In this document: piece after piece, positions 38,926 through 47,768 of the stretch
How the letters are laid out: each line of letters opens with the position of its first letter
Numbering within the stretch: the stretch's first letter is position 1
Assembly (NCBI RefSeq): GCF_004121075.1
Contig: NZ_RHLN01000161.1
Location: forward strand, 62,001 to 126,000
Length of the DNA: 64,000 bases
Direction: 5' to 3'
Source: Lutibacter sp. HS1-25
GTDB lineage: Bacteria; Bacteroidota; Bacteroidia; Flavobacteriales; Flavobacteriaceae
The notes under the pieces: generated by a model
Told to the model about the DNA's origin: nothing
Databases searched by the model: none
Seen by the model: only the letters and a program-made list of their open reading frames with translations
Program-made: the position numbers and the translations under genes

Positions 38926-39918
38926 ATGAAAATATTATTTCTATTTGCCCTATCAATATTTCATCTTTTAGCTTTTAGCCATAATGAAAATGGTGTTTCC
39001 ACAGGCTCACAAAATGAAATTCCTATGGTACAATCTACTGCTACATATAATGTAATCTTAAAGGAAGATATCATATATGCTGAGGGACTGAGCCATGAGA
39101 GTGTCAATAGTTCTAATGCCACTATAATACCATTAAAGTTGGATATTTATGTTCCAGATAATGATTTGAAAAACAGACCTGCTTATATGTTTATCCATGG
39201 CGGAGGTTTTGCTGGAGGATCAAAACAACAAGCTCAGATTAAAAATTTAGCTAAATATTACACTTCAAGAGGCTGGGTATTTATCTCTATTGATTATAGA
39301 TTAAAAAATAATAATGGTACAGTACCACAACTATGGGAAAATTACTCAACTAAAGTTCCTAAAGACAAAGTTAGTCAGTTCTTATCAATATATCCTGCTA
39401 TACGCGATGCAAAGGCAGCATTAAGATATATTGTTGCCAACGCCCATACTTATAGCATCAACACAAACTATATAACAGTGGGCGGTGGTTCTGCAGGAGC
39501 AATCACTGCGATAACTCTTGGAATCTCAAATCAAGAAGATTTTAGAGATGAAATAGATACCAGCCAAGATCCAACCCTTGCTAGTACAAATTTGGAGCAA
39601 TCATATCAAATAAGAACTATAATAGACCTCTGGGGGTCAAAAATTGCATTAAATGCACTTGAGGAAATTTTAGGATATCATCGATTTGATACTAATGACC
39701 CTTCATTGTTTATTGCACATGGAACTGAAGACACAGTAGTACCTTACAGTAATGCTGAAGAATTAAAATCTATTTATAAAACCAACGGAGTGCCTTTTGC
39801 CTATTATGCCTTAGAGGGAAAAAAGCATGGTGCTTGGGATGCAACAGTAAACAATAAGAAATTGGAAGAATTGGCTTTTGATTTTATTGTTCAACAACAA
39901 AATTTAATAGTAAAATAA
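38926..39918 (+). CDS. alpha/beta-hydrolase carbohydrate esterase
   Basis: A 330-residue exported serine hydrolase of the BD-FAE/acetyl-esterase type, expected to remove acyl groups from the glycan. A signal peptide covers about residues 1-18. The oxyanion motif HGGGF (residues 91-95), the nucleophile Ser189 in GGGSAG, the Asp of HGTEDTVVP and the His of KKHGAWD form a full active site. A paralogue with a nonsense mutation lies two genes downstream, so this may be the only working esterase of the locus. Confidence 0.87.
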   Translation: MKILFLFALSIFHLLAFSHNENGVSTGSQNEIPMVQSTATYNVILKEDIIYAEGLSHESVNSSNATIIPLKLDIYVPDNDLKNRPAYMFIHGGGFAGGSKQQAQIKNLAKYYTSRGWVFISIDYRLKNNNGTVPQLWENYSTKVPKDKVSQFLSIYPAIRDAKAALRYIVANAHTYSINTNYITVGGGSAGAITAITLGISNQEDFRDEIDTSQDPTLASTNLEQSYQIRTIIDLWGSKIALNALEEILGYHRFDTNDPSLFIAHGTEDTVVPYSNAEELKSIYKTNGVPFAYYALEGKKHGAWDATVNNKKLEELAFDFIVQQQNLIVK

Positions 39919-39953
39919 AACTACGGGCAACAAAGAACTTAATTTAGACCTAT

Positions 39954-41624
39954 ATGATTTACGTAAAAAACATACTTTTTATAATTTCGCTGGTTTTAGT
40001 TGTAAATACATCTAATTCACAAAACCACATCAATTCAATTAAACCAAATATTGTTTGGATTGTTTGCGAAGATATAAGTCCAACATTATCTATGTATGGT
40101 GACTTTACGGCTAAAACGCCAAATCTTGATAAACTTGCAGGTGAATCAATTGTTTATGACAACGCTTTTGCACCTGTAGGTGTTTGTGCGCCTACTAGAT
40201 CTTCAATAATTACAGGAATGTATCCAATAAGTATTGGCACTATGAATATGCGCACAGGGAAAGATATTCAATCCTGGGGTGTTAGGAAATATGAAAATAA
40301 AATTCAAATTACAGATATTGAAGGAGATACCATTCGACAATATTCTGCAGTGGTTCCTTCAAACGTAAAATGTTTTACAGAGTATTTAAGAGCTGATGGC
40401 TATTATTGCACGAACAATCAAAAAACCGATTACCAATTTGCTGCACCAATAACGGCCTGGGATGAAAATAACTCAAAAGCTCATTGGAGAAATACGCCTA
40501 AAGGGATGCCATTTTTTTCAGTTTTTAATTTTGGTTCTACACATGAAAGTAAAATTTGGTTACAAAAAAAACCACTAACAGTAAATCCAGAAACTGTACC
40601 TGTACCCCCTTATTTTCAAGATACAGAAATAGCTCGTAACGATATTGCTCGTCATTACAGCAATGTTGAAATAATGGACGCTGAAGTTGGTCAACTTATT
40701 CAGCAATTAAAGGAAGATGGCTTGTATGAAAATACGATTATATTTTTTTATAGTGATCACGGTGGCCCATTACCAAGACAAAAAAGAGCCATTTTAGACT
40801 CAGGTCTTAAAGTTCCTTTTATGGTGAAAAATATTGGAAGTTCAGATATTGGTAGAACGGACAGATTGATTTCTTTTACCGATTTGGCTCCAACTGTTTT
40901 AAGTTTAGCGGGTATTCAACCTCCAAATTATATGGATGGGTCAGCTTTTCTAGGTAAATACATTGCAAAACCGAGAGATTATGTTTTTGGAAGTTCTGAT
41001 AGATTTGATGAAAGTTCAGACAGAATTCGCTCAGTAAGAAATAAACAATATTTATACTTAAAAAATTATTTTCCTAAAAAAACTAAATACAAGGATATTA
41101 GCTACAGAAAAAACATTCCAATGATGAATGAGCTCTTAGATTTGAAAGAACAAAATAAATTAAATGAAATACAACTTGACTGGTTCAATACAAAAACTAC
41201 AGAAGAATTGTATGATTGCGAAAAGGATCCTTATAATTTAATAAATTTAGCTGAAAATCCTGATTATCATAAAGTGTTGATTGATTTAAGAAATGTAAAT
41301 GATGAACACTTTAAAAATTTTCCGGATTTAGGAATGATTCCCGAGGCACAATTAATTAATAGGATGTGGCCAAATTTTGAACAACCACAAACTGATATTG
41401 TTACACTACTACAAGAAGAAGAAACCATTTATCTTTCAACAACAACAGAAGGAGCTTCAATTGCTTATATTTTAAGTGACAATCCTAATTTGGAATTAGA
41501 TTATAACAGTCATTGGAAATTGTATTCAACTCCAATAAAAGCCGAAAAAAACATGTATATCTATACCATTGCTGAAAGAATTGGTTTTAAAGAAAGTGAC
41601 ATTGTTATGCATCAAATAAAATAA
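39954..41624 (+). CDS. type I sulfatase with C-terminal beta domain
   Basis: A 556-residue exported S1 sulfatase (signal peptide about residues 1-22). The active site reads CAPTR with Cys78, so Thr replaces the usual Ser of CxPSR; this variant occurs in some S1 subfamilies. Metal-site residues are in CEDISP and YSDHGGPLPRQKR. After the sulfatase fold, about residues 480-556 look like the small CHB_HEX_C beta domain seen at the end of some glycoside hydrolases (TTTEGASIAYILSD). Follows the esterase gene by 35 bases. Confidence 0.9.
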   Translation: MIYVKNILFIISLVLVVNTSNSQNHINSIKPNIVWIVCEDISPTLSMYGDFTAKTPNLDKLAGESIVYDNAFAPVGVCAPTRSSIITGMYPISIGTMNMRTGKDIQSWGVRKYENKIQITDIEGDTIRQYSAVVPSNVKCFTEYLRADGYYCTNNQKTDYQFAAPITAWDENNSKAHWRNTPKGMPFFSVFNFGSTHESKIWLQKKPLTVNPETVPVPPYFQDTEIARNDIARHYSNVEIMDAEVGQLIQQLKEDGLYENTIIFFYSDHGGPLPRQKRAILDSGLKVPFMVKNIGSSDIGRTDRLISFTDLAPTVLSLAGIQPPNYMDGSAFLGKYIAKPRDYVFGSSDRFDESSDRIRSVRNKQYLYLKNYFPKKTKYKDISYRKNIPMMNELLDLKEQNKLNEIQLDWFNTKTTEELYDCEKDPYNLINLAENPDYHKVLIDLRNVNDEHFKNFPDLGMIPEAQLINRMWPNFEQPQTDIVTLLQEEETIYLSTTTEGASIAYILSDNPNLELDYNSHWKLYSTPIKAEKNMYIYTIAERIGFKESDIVMHQIK

Positions 41625-41663
41625 AATTAAGTAATCCAGCATTGTTTTTTAAAACAGCTAAAT

Positions 41664-42524
41664 ATGAATTTCTTGAAAACAAAATTCTTCCTGTTTTTTA
41701 TAATTGTAACAATTGGTCACTGTCAGACCTCTATACTAAAAATAAATCCTATAACTATTGAATATAAAAAAATAGATACGATTTCATTAAAATTACATGT
41801 GTATTACCCAATAGATTTTGACACAACAAAAGTCTATAATACTATTATCTTTTTTCATGGCGGAGGCTGGAACAACGGAAATTACACGGCTTTTTCTTGA
41901 CAGTCTAGCTATTTAGCTTCTAGAGGAATGATTGCAATTTCAGCAGATTACAGAATTAAAAACACCCATGGAACTACACCTTTTGATGCCGTAAATGATG
42001 CCAAATCAGCTATAAGATATGTTAGAAAACATGCAAAGGAATTGCATATTAACCCTGATATGATTGCTGCTGGAGGAGGCTCAGCTGGAGGGCATTTGGC
42101 TGCTTCCTGCGGAAACATCATTGGTTTAGAAGACCCTTCTGAAGATTTAAGTATTAGTTCTGTTCCAAATGCATTGGTATTATTCAATCCTGTTTATGAT
42201 TTAGGCCCAAACGGCTTTGCTCATCAAAGAATGGAAGGTCGGTATTTAGAAATTTCACCTTTGCATAATATTAGTATGGGTGCACCCCCAACTATTGTGT
42301 TTTTTGGAACAAAAGATAAAACAACCCCTGTAGCATCTTCAAAAGAATACAAGAAAAAAATGGAAGAAGTTGGAAGTCGTTGTGATTTGTTTTTATATGA
42401 AGGGCAAGAACACTCCTTTTTTAATAAAGGGAAATATTTTGATGAAACCTTATATGAAACTGACTTATTTTTAACTTCACTTGGATATCTTAAAGGAAAT
42501 CCAACAATTGTAAAACAACTTTAA
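41664..42524 (+). pseudogene. alpha/beta-hydrolase esterase interrupted by TGA
   Basis: A second BD-FAE/acetyl-esterase-like gene. The frame is broken only by a TGA at 41898-41900; before it comes HGGGWNNGNYTAFS and after it, in the same frame, QSSYLASRGMIAISADYR, both normal family sequence. The nucleophile motif GGGSAGG and the C-terminal Asp and His motifs (GTKDKTTP; GQEHSFF) are intact, so decay is recent. One C-to-T change of a CGA Arg codon would explain it. A sequencing error is possible. The second half has an ATG at 41928 but would lack the oxyanion motif. Confidence 0.85.
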
Positions 42525-42700
42525 TTTTACCTACATAAAAGTTAAATATTTTACAACAACACATTATCCATATTTTTTAAAACACTCAAAATAAGGTATT
42601 AAAACCATAATGCCCTTCTAAAAAAACATTTCTCCCCTTCACATTTCGGTTCATAATTTAACTTCGTCAAAATAAATCAAATTTAAATTTTACATTAATT

Positions 42701-43051
42701 ATGAAAACAATAAAATTATTATTGAGTACCATTCTGTTTGTTTCAATAACAGCTAATGCTTTTGCACAAGACAAAGCAACAATTGAAGCTACTAAAAAAG
42801 TTGATGAATTAAACAAGGAGCTTGTATCAGTTGATAAATCTGCAGCATTAACAGATGAACAGCAAAAAGAAATCACTGCTCTTTATGTTGAAAAAAGCAA
42901 GGCTATAAAAAAAATTAAAGAAGAAGTAACTGACAAAAACGAACAAAAAGAACAAATACAAGCACTTAATAAAGCGCTTGGCAAAAAAGTTTATGGCTTA
43001 TTAAATAAACAACAACAAGTTGCTAAAAAAGCCGCCAAAGAAAAAAGTTAA
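42701..43051 (+). CDS. small exported helical protein
   Basis: A 116-residue protein with a clear signal peptide (cleavage after about residue 22, NAFAQ) and a mature part that is almost entirely helical and very rich in Lys, Glu and Gln. The pattern (LTDEQQKEITALYVEKSKA) resembles periplasmic Spy/CpxP-like or DUF4890-type proteins that follow growth or envelope stress in Bacteroidetes. Function unknown. It sits ten bases before the GH5 gene, inside the PUL. Confidence 0.7.
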   Translation: MKTIKLLLSTILFVSITANAFAQDKATIEATKKVDELNKELVSVDKSAALTDEQQKEITALYVEKSKAIKKIKEEVTDKNEQKEQIQALNKALGKKVYGLLNKQQQVAKKAAKEKS

Positions 43052-43061
43052 AAACTCCTCT

Positions 43062-44972
43062 ATGAAAAGAAAAATACATCTTTTAATTTTATCTATTAGT
43101 TTTCCTCTATTGGTGCTTTCCCAAAGTACACCGCAACAAATGGTGGCTAAAATGGGTAGAGGTATTAATTTAGGAAATACCTTAAGTGCCCCTGTTGAAG
43201 GTAACTGGGCTCCTGCTGTTGAAGAATCTTATTTTGATGATATTGCTTCGGTAGGTTTTAAAACAGTTAGAATTCCTGCAGATTTTTTTGGGACTAGAAC
43301 CTCAGGTGATACTTCTGGATATTCAAAAGATGCAAATACGGCAAGCGACTACACGAATAACCCATTAACTTTTACTGTTTCTTCTACTTATTTAGATAGA
43401 ATTGAAGAAGTACTAACTTGGGCTTTGAATAGAAATTTAGTAGTTATTTTAGATTTTCATGGAAGCACGTTAAAAGATGAATTTATTGAAACTTTTAATG
43501 AATCTAAAAATCCAGCATTATATACACATCCCACTTCTGCAAAAAGAGCTGCTGACAACGCAAAATTTAGAGCCATTTGGACACAAATTTCAAATAGATT
43601 AAAAAATTTCTCCTATGATTTATTGTTTGAAATAATAAATGAGCCTTATTTCAATATAACTGATATTGAAATGGATGTTTTAAATACCGATATTATTAAC
43701 ATTATTAGAAGTACTGGCAGTAATAACGCTGATAGAAATATTGTAATTACTGGAGGTTCCAAAAATGCTTATGAAGCGCCTTTACAAATTGGAAGCAGTG
43801 TATTAAGTTTAGATGACAATTTAATAGCCACATATCATTATTATTGGCCAAGAGCATTTACAGCTTCTTCGAGTTCTCAACACACAGATTATGATTGGGG
43901 TACAGATGCTGATAAATTAGAAGTTGATACGGATTTTGGTGCAGTTAAAACTTGGTCAACAGCAAACAATATTCCCATTTTATTTGGAGAGTTTGGTGCC
44001 GATAATGAAGGTGGTTATAATTATAGCACTAAAACCTATGGCGATTTTGGTGGCCCTGAAAATGCTTCCAGAGTTGAGTTTCACCGTTATTTAGCACAAA
44101 AAGCAATTGATTTAGGTTTTGCATTCACTGTTTGGGATGCTGGTGACCAAGCAAATAAAACTATTTATAAAGTGACTGACAGAACCTGGGTAAGTGATGT
44201 CCGAAATGCGGTATTAGGAATTAATTGTTTAGATATTGAAATGATAAAAAATGCTGATATAGAATGTGGTTATAACAGCAATTGGAATCTTTATGTTGCC
44301 AATGATGGTCCTGTCGCTTCTATTTCAAATACTACAAGCCCAAACATTTATGAAGATCTAGAATCTTTAAAAATAGAAGTTACAACAGCAGGAACTGCTC
44401 ATAGTAAAGTAGTACTTAAGAATGAGCCATATACCCAAAATATTTCAGGGAAAACTTATACTTTCAGAACAGTCGCAAAAGGCAGTACGAGCTCACAAAA
44501 TTTTAAATTTCGTTTAAAAGTAACTGATAACAGTGATGCCGTTTCCTATACTTTAATTTCTAATGCTTTTAACTTAACAACTGATTACCAATTATTTGAA
44601 TACACTTGTGACATCCCATTAAATACAAAGGAAGTGGAATTTCAAATATTATGTGGCGCCAAAACGGGTATATATTATTTTGACAACTTTAACGCTTTTA
44701 CTAACCAAACATTAAGCATATCTAATGAAACAAACCTTTTGATAGAAAAAGTAATGATGTATCCAAACCCTGCAAAAGGAAACGTATTTTTCAAAACAAC
44801 ACAAGAGATTGTAAAAATTAAAGTGTACGATTTAACTGGGTCGGAAAAAAAATGTGCCTTTAACAAGAATACTTTAGACGTTTCAAACCTAAGTACTAAT
44901 GTTTATTTTTTACAATTATTTTTAAGCAATAGCTCACAACAACACAAAAAATTAGTCATAATCAACAATTAA
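43062..44972 (+). CDS. GH5 endoglycanase with T9SS sorting domain
   Basis: A 636-residue secreted GH5 enzyme. The ATG at 43062 is chosen because it gives a proper signal peptide (MKRKIHLLILSISFPLLVLS), whereas an upstream in-frame start lies within the preceding gene. The (beta/alpha)8 domain (about residues 25-385) has acid/base Glu194 (INEP) and nucleophile Glu310 (GEFG). A carbohydrate-binding-like beta-sandwich (about 395-545) follows, then a type A T9SS C-terminal domain with YPNPAKG. GH5 acts on beta-1,4-glucan, mannan, xylan or xyloglucan; the subfamily is not clear. Confidence 0.9.
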   Translation: MKRKIHLLILSISFPLLVLSQSTPQQMVAKMGRGINLGNTLSAPVEGNWAPAVEESYFDDIASVGFKTVRIPADFFGTRTSGDTSGYSKDANTASDYTNNPLTFTVSSTYLDRIEEVLTWALNRNLVVILDFHGSTLKDEFIETFNESKNPALYTHPTSAKRAADNAKFRAIWTQISNRLKNFSYDLLFEIINEPYFNITDIEMDVLNTDIINIIRSTGSNNADRNIVITGGSKNAYEAPLQIGSSVLSLDDNLIATYHYYWPRAFTASSSSQHTDYDWGTDADKLEVDTDFGAVKTWSTANNIPILFGEFGADNEGGYNYSTKTYGDFGGPENASRVEFHRYLAQKAIDLGFAFTVWDAGDQANKTIYKVTDRTWVSDVRNAVLGINCLDIEMIKNADIECGYNSNWNLYVANDGPVASISNTTSPNIYEDLESLKIEVTTAGTAHSKVVLKNEPYTQNISGKTYTFRTVAKGSTSSQNFKFRLKVTDNSDAVSYTLISNAFNLTTDYQLFEYTCDIPLNTKEVEFQILCGAKTGIYYFDNFNAFTNQTLSISNETNLLIEKVMMYPNPAKGNVFFKTTQEIVKIKVYDLTGSEKKCAFNKNTLDVSNLSTNVYFLQLFLSNSSQQHKKLVIINN

Positions 44973-44988
44973 TTTAAAACTATTTATT

Positions 44989-46212
44989 ATGAAAAAACTT
45001 TACATTTTATTTTTATTAACTGCACTGCCTTTTAGTGGGTTTGGGCAAACTTTTAATTTCACCAATTCAGTTGATAACTGGGATGCTACAATAACGGGTG
45101 CAACTTTAACAGCAAGCCCAACTTTTGTTGCAGTAAATTTAACTGAAGCTGTATCAAATCCTAAAATTGGTTCTTCAACTGCTGGAGTAGATGGAGTAAC
45201 TAATAAAATTTGTGCCGTTACACTTCAAAATTTAAGTACCGAAGGACCAACATTTTTAAGAATTTCATTTGCAAAGGCTGCAGGTGGTCGTATATACATT
45301 GAACAAGATATTACTTCAGGTGATACTGGGTATGTAACGTATTATTTTAATTTAACAAATGCTGATTGGGGAAATGATGTCCCTGAAAATGATATACAAA
45401 TGCATTTTAAAGCTGCTGGAAATGCAAATTATACAACTCCAGCTGGCGGTGTGACTCTTAACATTGATAAAATTGAGTTTTTAAATGCAATTCCAAGATC
45501 AGAAAAATTAATTTATGAATTTAACACTGATGGAGATTCAGAAGGATGGTCTGAAGTAACTAGTACAATTAATGTAAGTGCGAATGTTTTAACAATAACT
45601 CCAACAGGTAACGGGATTGGCTCTAAAATTACTAACCTAGTAAACTCTGTTGATGCTGATGCAAATACATTTATGCATATTGTTTATAAAAATGAGAATG
45701 CAAATAATAATCAATTCAGAATTCAATTTAGACATTCGGCTGATAATTACGTTGGCTTTATTGGTACAAATGTTAGTATAAATCAAAATATGTCAACATT
45801 TGAATCAATTCCAATTGATTTAGCAACTGCAAAAACTGAATGGACAGGAATTACACAAGATATCCAAATTATAATTAGAAATACAAATAATGCAAGTAAT
45901 GCGGCTTCATTAGAAGATATTATAATTGATAGAATAGTTTTTAATAATTCAGCTACATTAAGTCTTGATGATATTGATTTTAAAGATGATGCCAGCATTT
46001 TGATTTACCCCAACCCAGTACAAAATATATTAAATGTAAATGCTTTAAATGAAATAGAAAAAATAGAAGTATTTAATATTTTAGGTCAAAAAGTGTTAAG
46101 CAAAGAGAATGATTCTTCAATAGATGTTAGTGGCTTAAATAAAGGCACTTACATTGCTAAAATTTACCAAGAAAATAATATAATTTCAACAAAACGTTTT
46201 ATTAAAGAATAA
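44989..46212 (+). CDS. secreted beta-sandwich protein with T9SS domain
   Basis: A 407-residue secreted protein with a signal peptide (about residues 1-20, GFGQ) and two beta-rich modules (about 21-165 and 170-325). Each starts with an FNTDGDSEGW- or FTNSVDNWD-like motif, as in carbohydrate-binding domains that follow glycan-active enzymes. A T9SS C-terminal domain (YPNPVQN ... NILGQK) ends it. No catalytic motif is seen. It probably holds glycan at the cell surface. It follows the GH5 gene by 16 bases. Confidence 0.78.
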   Translation: MKKLYILFLLTALPFSGFGQTFNFTNSVDNWDATITGATLTASPTFVAVNLTEAVSNPKIGSSTAGVDGVTNKICAVTLQNLSTEGPTFLRISFAKAAGGRIYIEQDITSGDTGYVTYYFNLTNADWGNDVPENDIQMHFKAAGNANYTTPAGGVTLNIDKIEFLNAIPRSEKLIYEFNTDGDSEGWSEVTSTINVSANVLTITPTGNGIGSKITNLVNSVDADANTFMHIVYKNENANNNQFRIQFRHSADNYVGFIGTNVSINQNMSTFESIPIDLATAKTEWTGITQDIQIIIRNTNNASNAASLEDIIIDRIVFNNSATLSLDDIDFKDDASILIYPNPVQNILNVNALNEIEKIEVFNILGQKVLSKENDSSIDVSGLNKGTYIAKIYQENNIISTKRFIKE

Positions 46213-46227
46213 TTTTTTAACCTTTTT

Positions 46228-46267
46228 ATAAAACAAGCCAATAAATATATTTATTGGCTTGTTTTAT
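46228..46267 (+). terminator. 40-bp perfect palindrome, likely terminator
   Basis: A perfect 40-base inverted repeat centred at 46247/46248, with core AAGCCAATAAAT against ATTTATTGGCTT, flanked by T runs. It starts 15 bases after the secreted beta-sandwich gene and could stop transcription in both directions. Confidence 0.75.
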
Positions 46268-46348
46268 AAAATTATACTTTTAAATTAAATATTACGCATT
46301 GTATCTATTGGAGAAGCAACCAAGAAGGCATTTTAAATAGAATCAAAA

Positions 46349-47674
46349 ATGAAACATAGAATTCTTTTAATATTATTAGTGTTTATTCCAATTTTAAATT
46401 TGAAAGCCCAAACAATGGCTTTAGTTTTTAGAAGTGAATATGAAAAAATTGGAGATGTAATTTATGATATTAACGATTCCCAAGAAGGTTCTGTCACTTA
46501 TAGTATAACTTCTGGTAACAACAATTCATACTATACTATTAATCAAAGTACTGGCGTTATTAAAATTAACAATATAATACCAGATACATATAATGTAATA
46601 CACACAGATATCCTTCAAATAAATGCTTCAGCAACAAACTATACAATTGAAATTGTCGATGGATACGATTATACTATTCAAAATTTAGATAGTTCATATC
46701 AAATTTTGGATCTACACAATGAATCTTATATAAATTCAGCAAATGATTGGACTGTATTAAATAATTTATGGGGACGAGGAACAGCCGTTCCGAATGTAGA
46801 TTTTAGAATGGCAACAATTTATAAAACAAACGCCCCGGAATCCACCATATTTTTATGGGATACACCCTCAAAAGCAAATGCTTATGGAGGTGCTTCCGTT
46901 TGGAGTTATGTAAATGTATTTTGGGGCAATAGAAAAAATATAAGAGAAGATTTATCAAGCTTTCCTTTTCAAATTAGTTCGCTGGAGTCTTTATCATTAG
47001 ATTTTGATTTTGAACACTTATTTGGAACTGAAGAATATAAAATAGCTATGAATATGTTTTTAACAGATGAAAGCTATTTAACCAATTTTTCAAAAAATGA
47101 TGGTGATTTTTTCTTTGTCTTTGATCAAAATGGCACTTGGATTCCACCCTACCCATATACCCTTCCCGATACTCAAATACTTGGAAAACCATTTGCATGG
47201 CTATATGACATTCAAGATAATTATGAATGGCGAAGAGTGATTATAAAAGATAATAATAAACTATTAAATGGCTCTTTAAATATTAAAAACCTATTTGACA
47301 GATTCCAGGCAGAAGGATACATTAATCCTAATCAATATATTTATCATATTCAATTAGGAATTGAAATAACCCAAGGCTATGGAGCCGTTCGTTTTAATAA
47401 AGCGGCTATAAGTATGACACAAAAATCATTATCAACTGAATATTTAGATTTACAAAAGATTGAAATTTATCCTAACCCAGTACAAAACACTTTGCAAATT
47501 AACTCTTCAAAAGAATTGCTGAAAATTGAGGTTTTCAACATTTTAGGCCAAAAAATGTTAAGCAAAGAAAATAGTGATACTATAGATGTTAGTAGCTTGA
47601 ATAAAGGTATTTACCTTGCTAAAATTTACCCAGAAAACAATACCAACTTAATAAGACGTTTTATTAAAGATTAA
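46349..47674 (+). CDS. secreted protein, possible GH12-like domain, T9SS domain
   Basis: A 441-residue secreted protein. After a signal peptide (about residues 1-20, LKAQ) comes a short cadherin-like domain (about 22-105). A beta-jelly-roll domain (about 115-360) has a layout resembling GH12 endoglucanases: a WG-rich start, a central FPFQISSLESLSLDFDF block, and an end with LGIEITQGYGAVRF, where the Glu could match the GH12 acid/base. The expected nucleophile motif EIMIW is replaced by YKIAMNMF, so activity is doubtful. A T9SS domain very similar to that of the previous gene ends it. Confidence 0.6.
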   Translation: MKHRILLILLVFIPILNLKAQTMALVFRSEYEKIGDVIYDINDSQEGSVTYSITSGNNNSYYTINQSTGVIKINNIIPDTYNVIHTDILQINASATNYTIEIVDGYDYTIQNLDSSYQILDLHNESYINSANDWTVLNNLWGRGTAVPNVDFRMATIYKTNAPESTIFLWDTPSKANAYGGASVWSYVNVFWGNRKNIREDLSSFPFQISSLESLSLDFDFEHLFGTEEYKIAMNMFLTDESYLTNFSKNDGDFFFVFDQNGTWIPPYPYTLPDTQILGKPFAWLYDIQDNYEWRRVIIKDNNKLLNGSLNIKNLFDRFQAEGYINPNQYIYHIQLGIEITQGYGAVRFNKAAISMTQKSLSTEYLDLQKIEIYPNPVQNTLQINSSKELLKIEVFNILGQKMLSKENSDTIDVSSLNKGIYLAKIYPENNTNLIRRFIKD

Positions 47675-47712
47675 ATAGATTTAGACATTTAACATTTCAT
47701 CCAAAAAATATG

Positions 47713-47741
47713 ATACGATTTATTATTACATCGTATTTTTA
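47713..47741 (+). terminator. weak hairpin before the last sulfatase
   Basis: ATACGAT (47713-47719) pairs with ATCGTAT (47730-47736) around a 10-nt loop, followed by a T run. Confidence 0.4.
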
Positions 47742-47768
47742 ATACTTCATAAAAAATTAAATAAAAAT

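Noticed and set aside
41898-41900. TGA as a selenocysteine or readthrough codon in the esterase
   Set aside because: The position is not an active-site residue, paralogues have no Cys there, and no selenocysteine genes or insertion hairpin are visible; a nonsense mutation is simpler.
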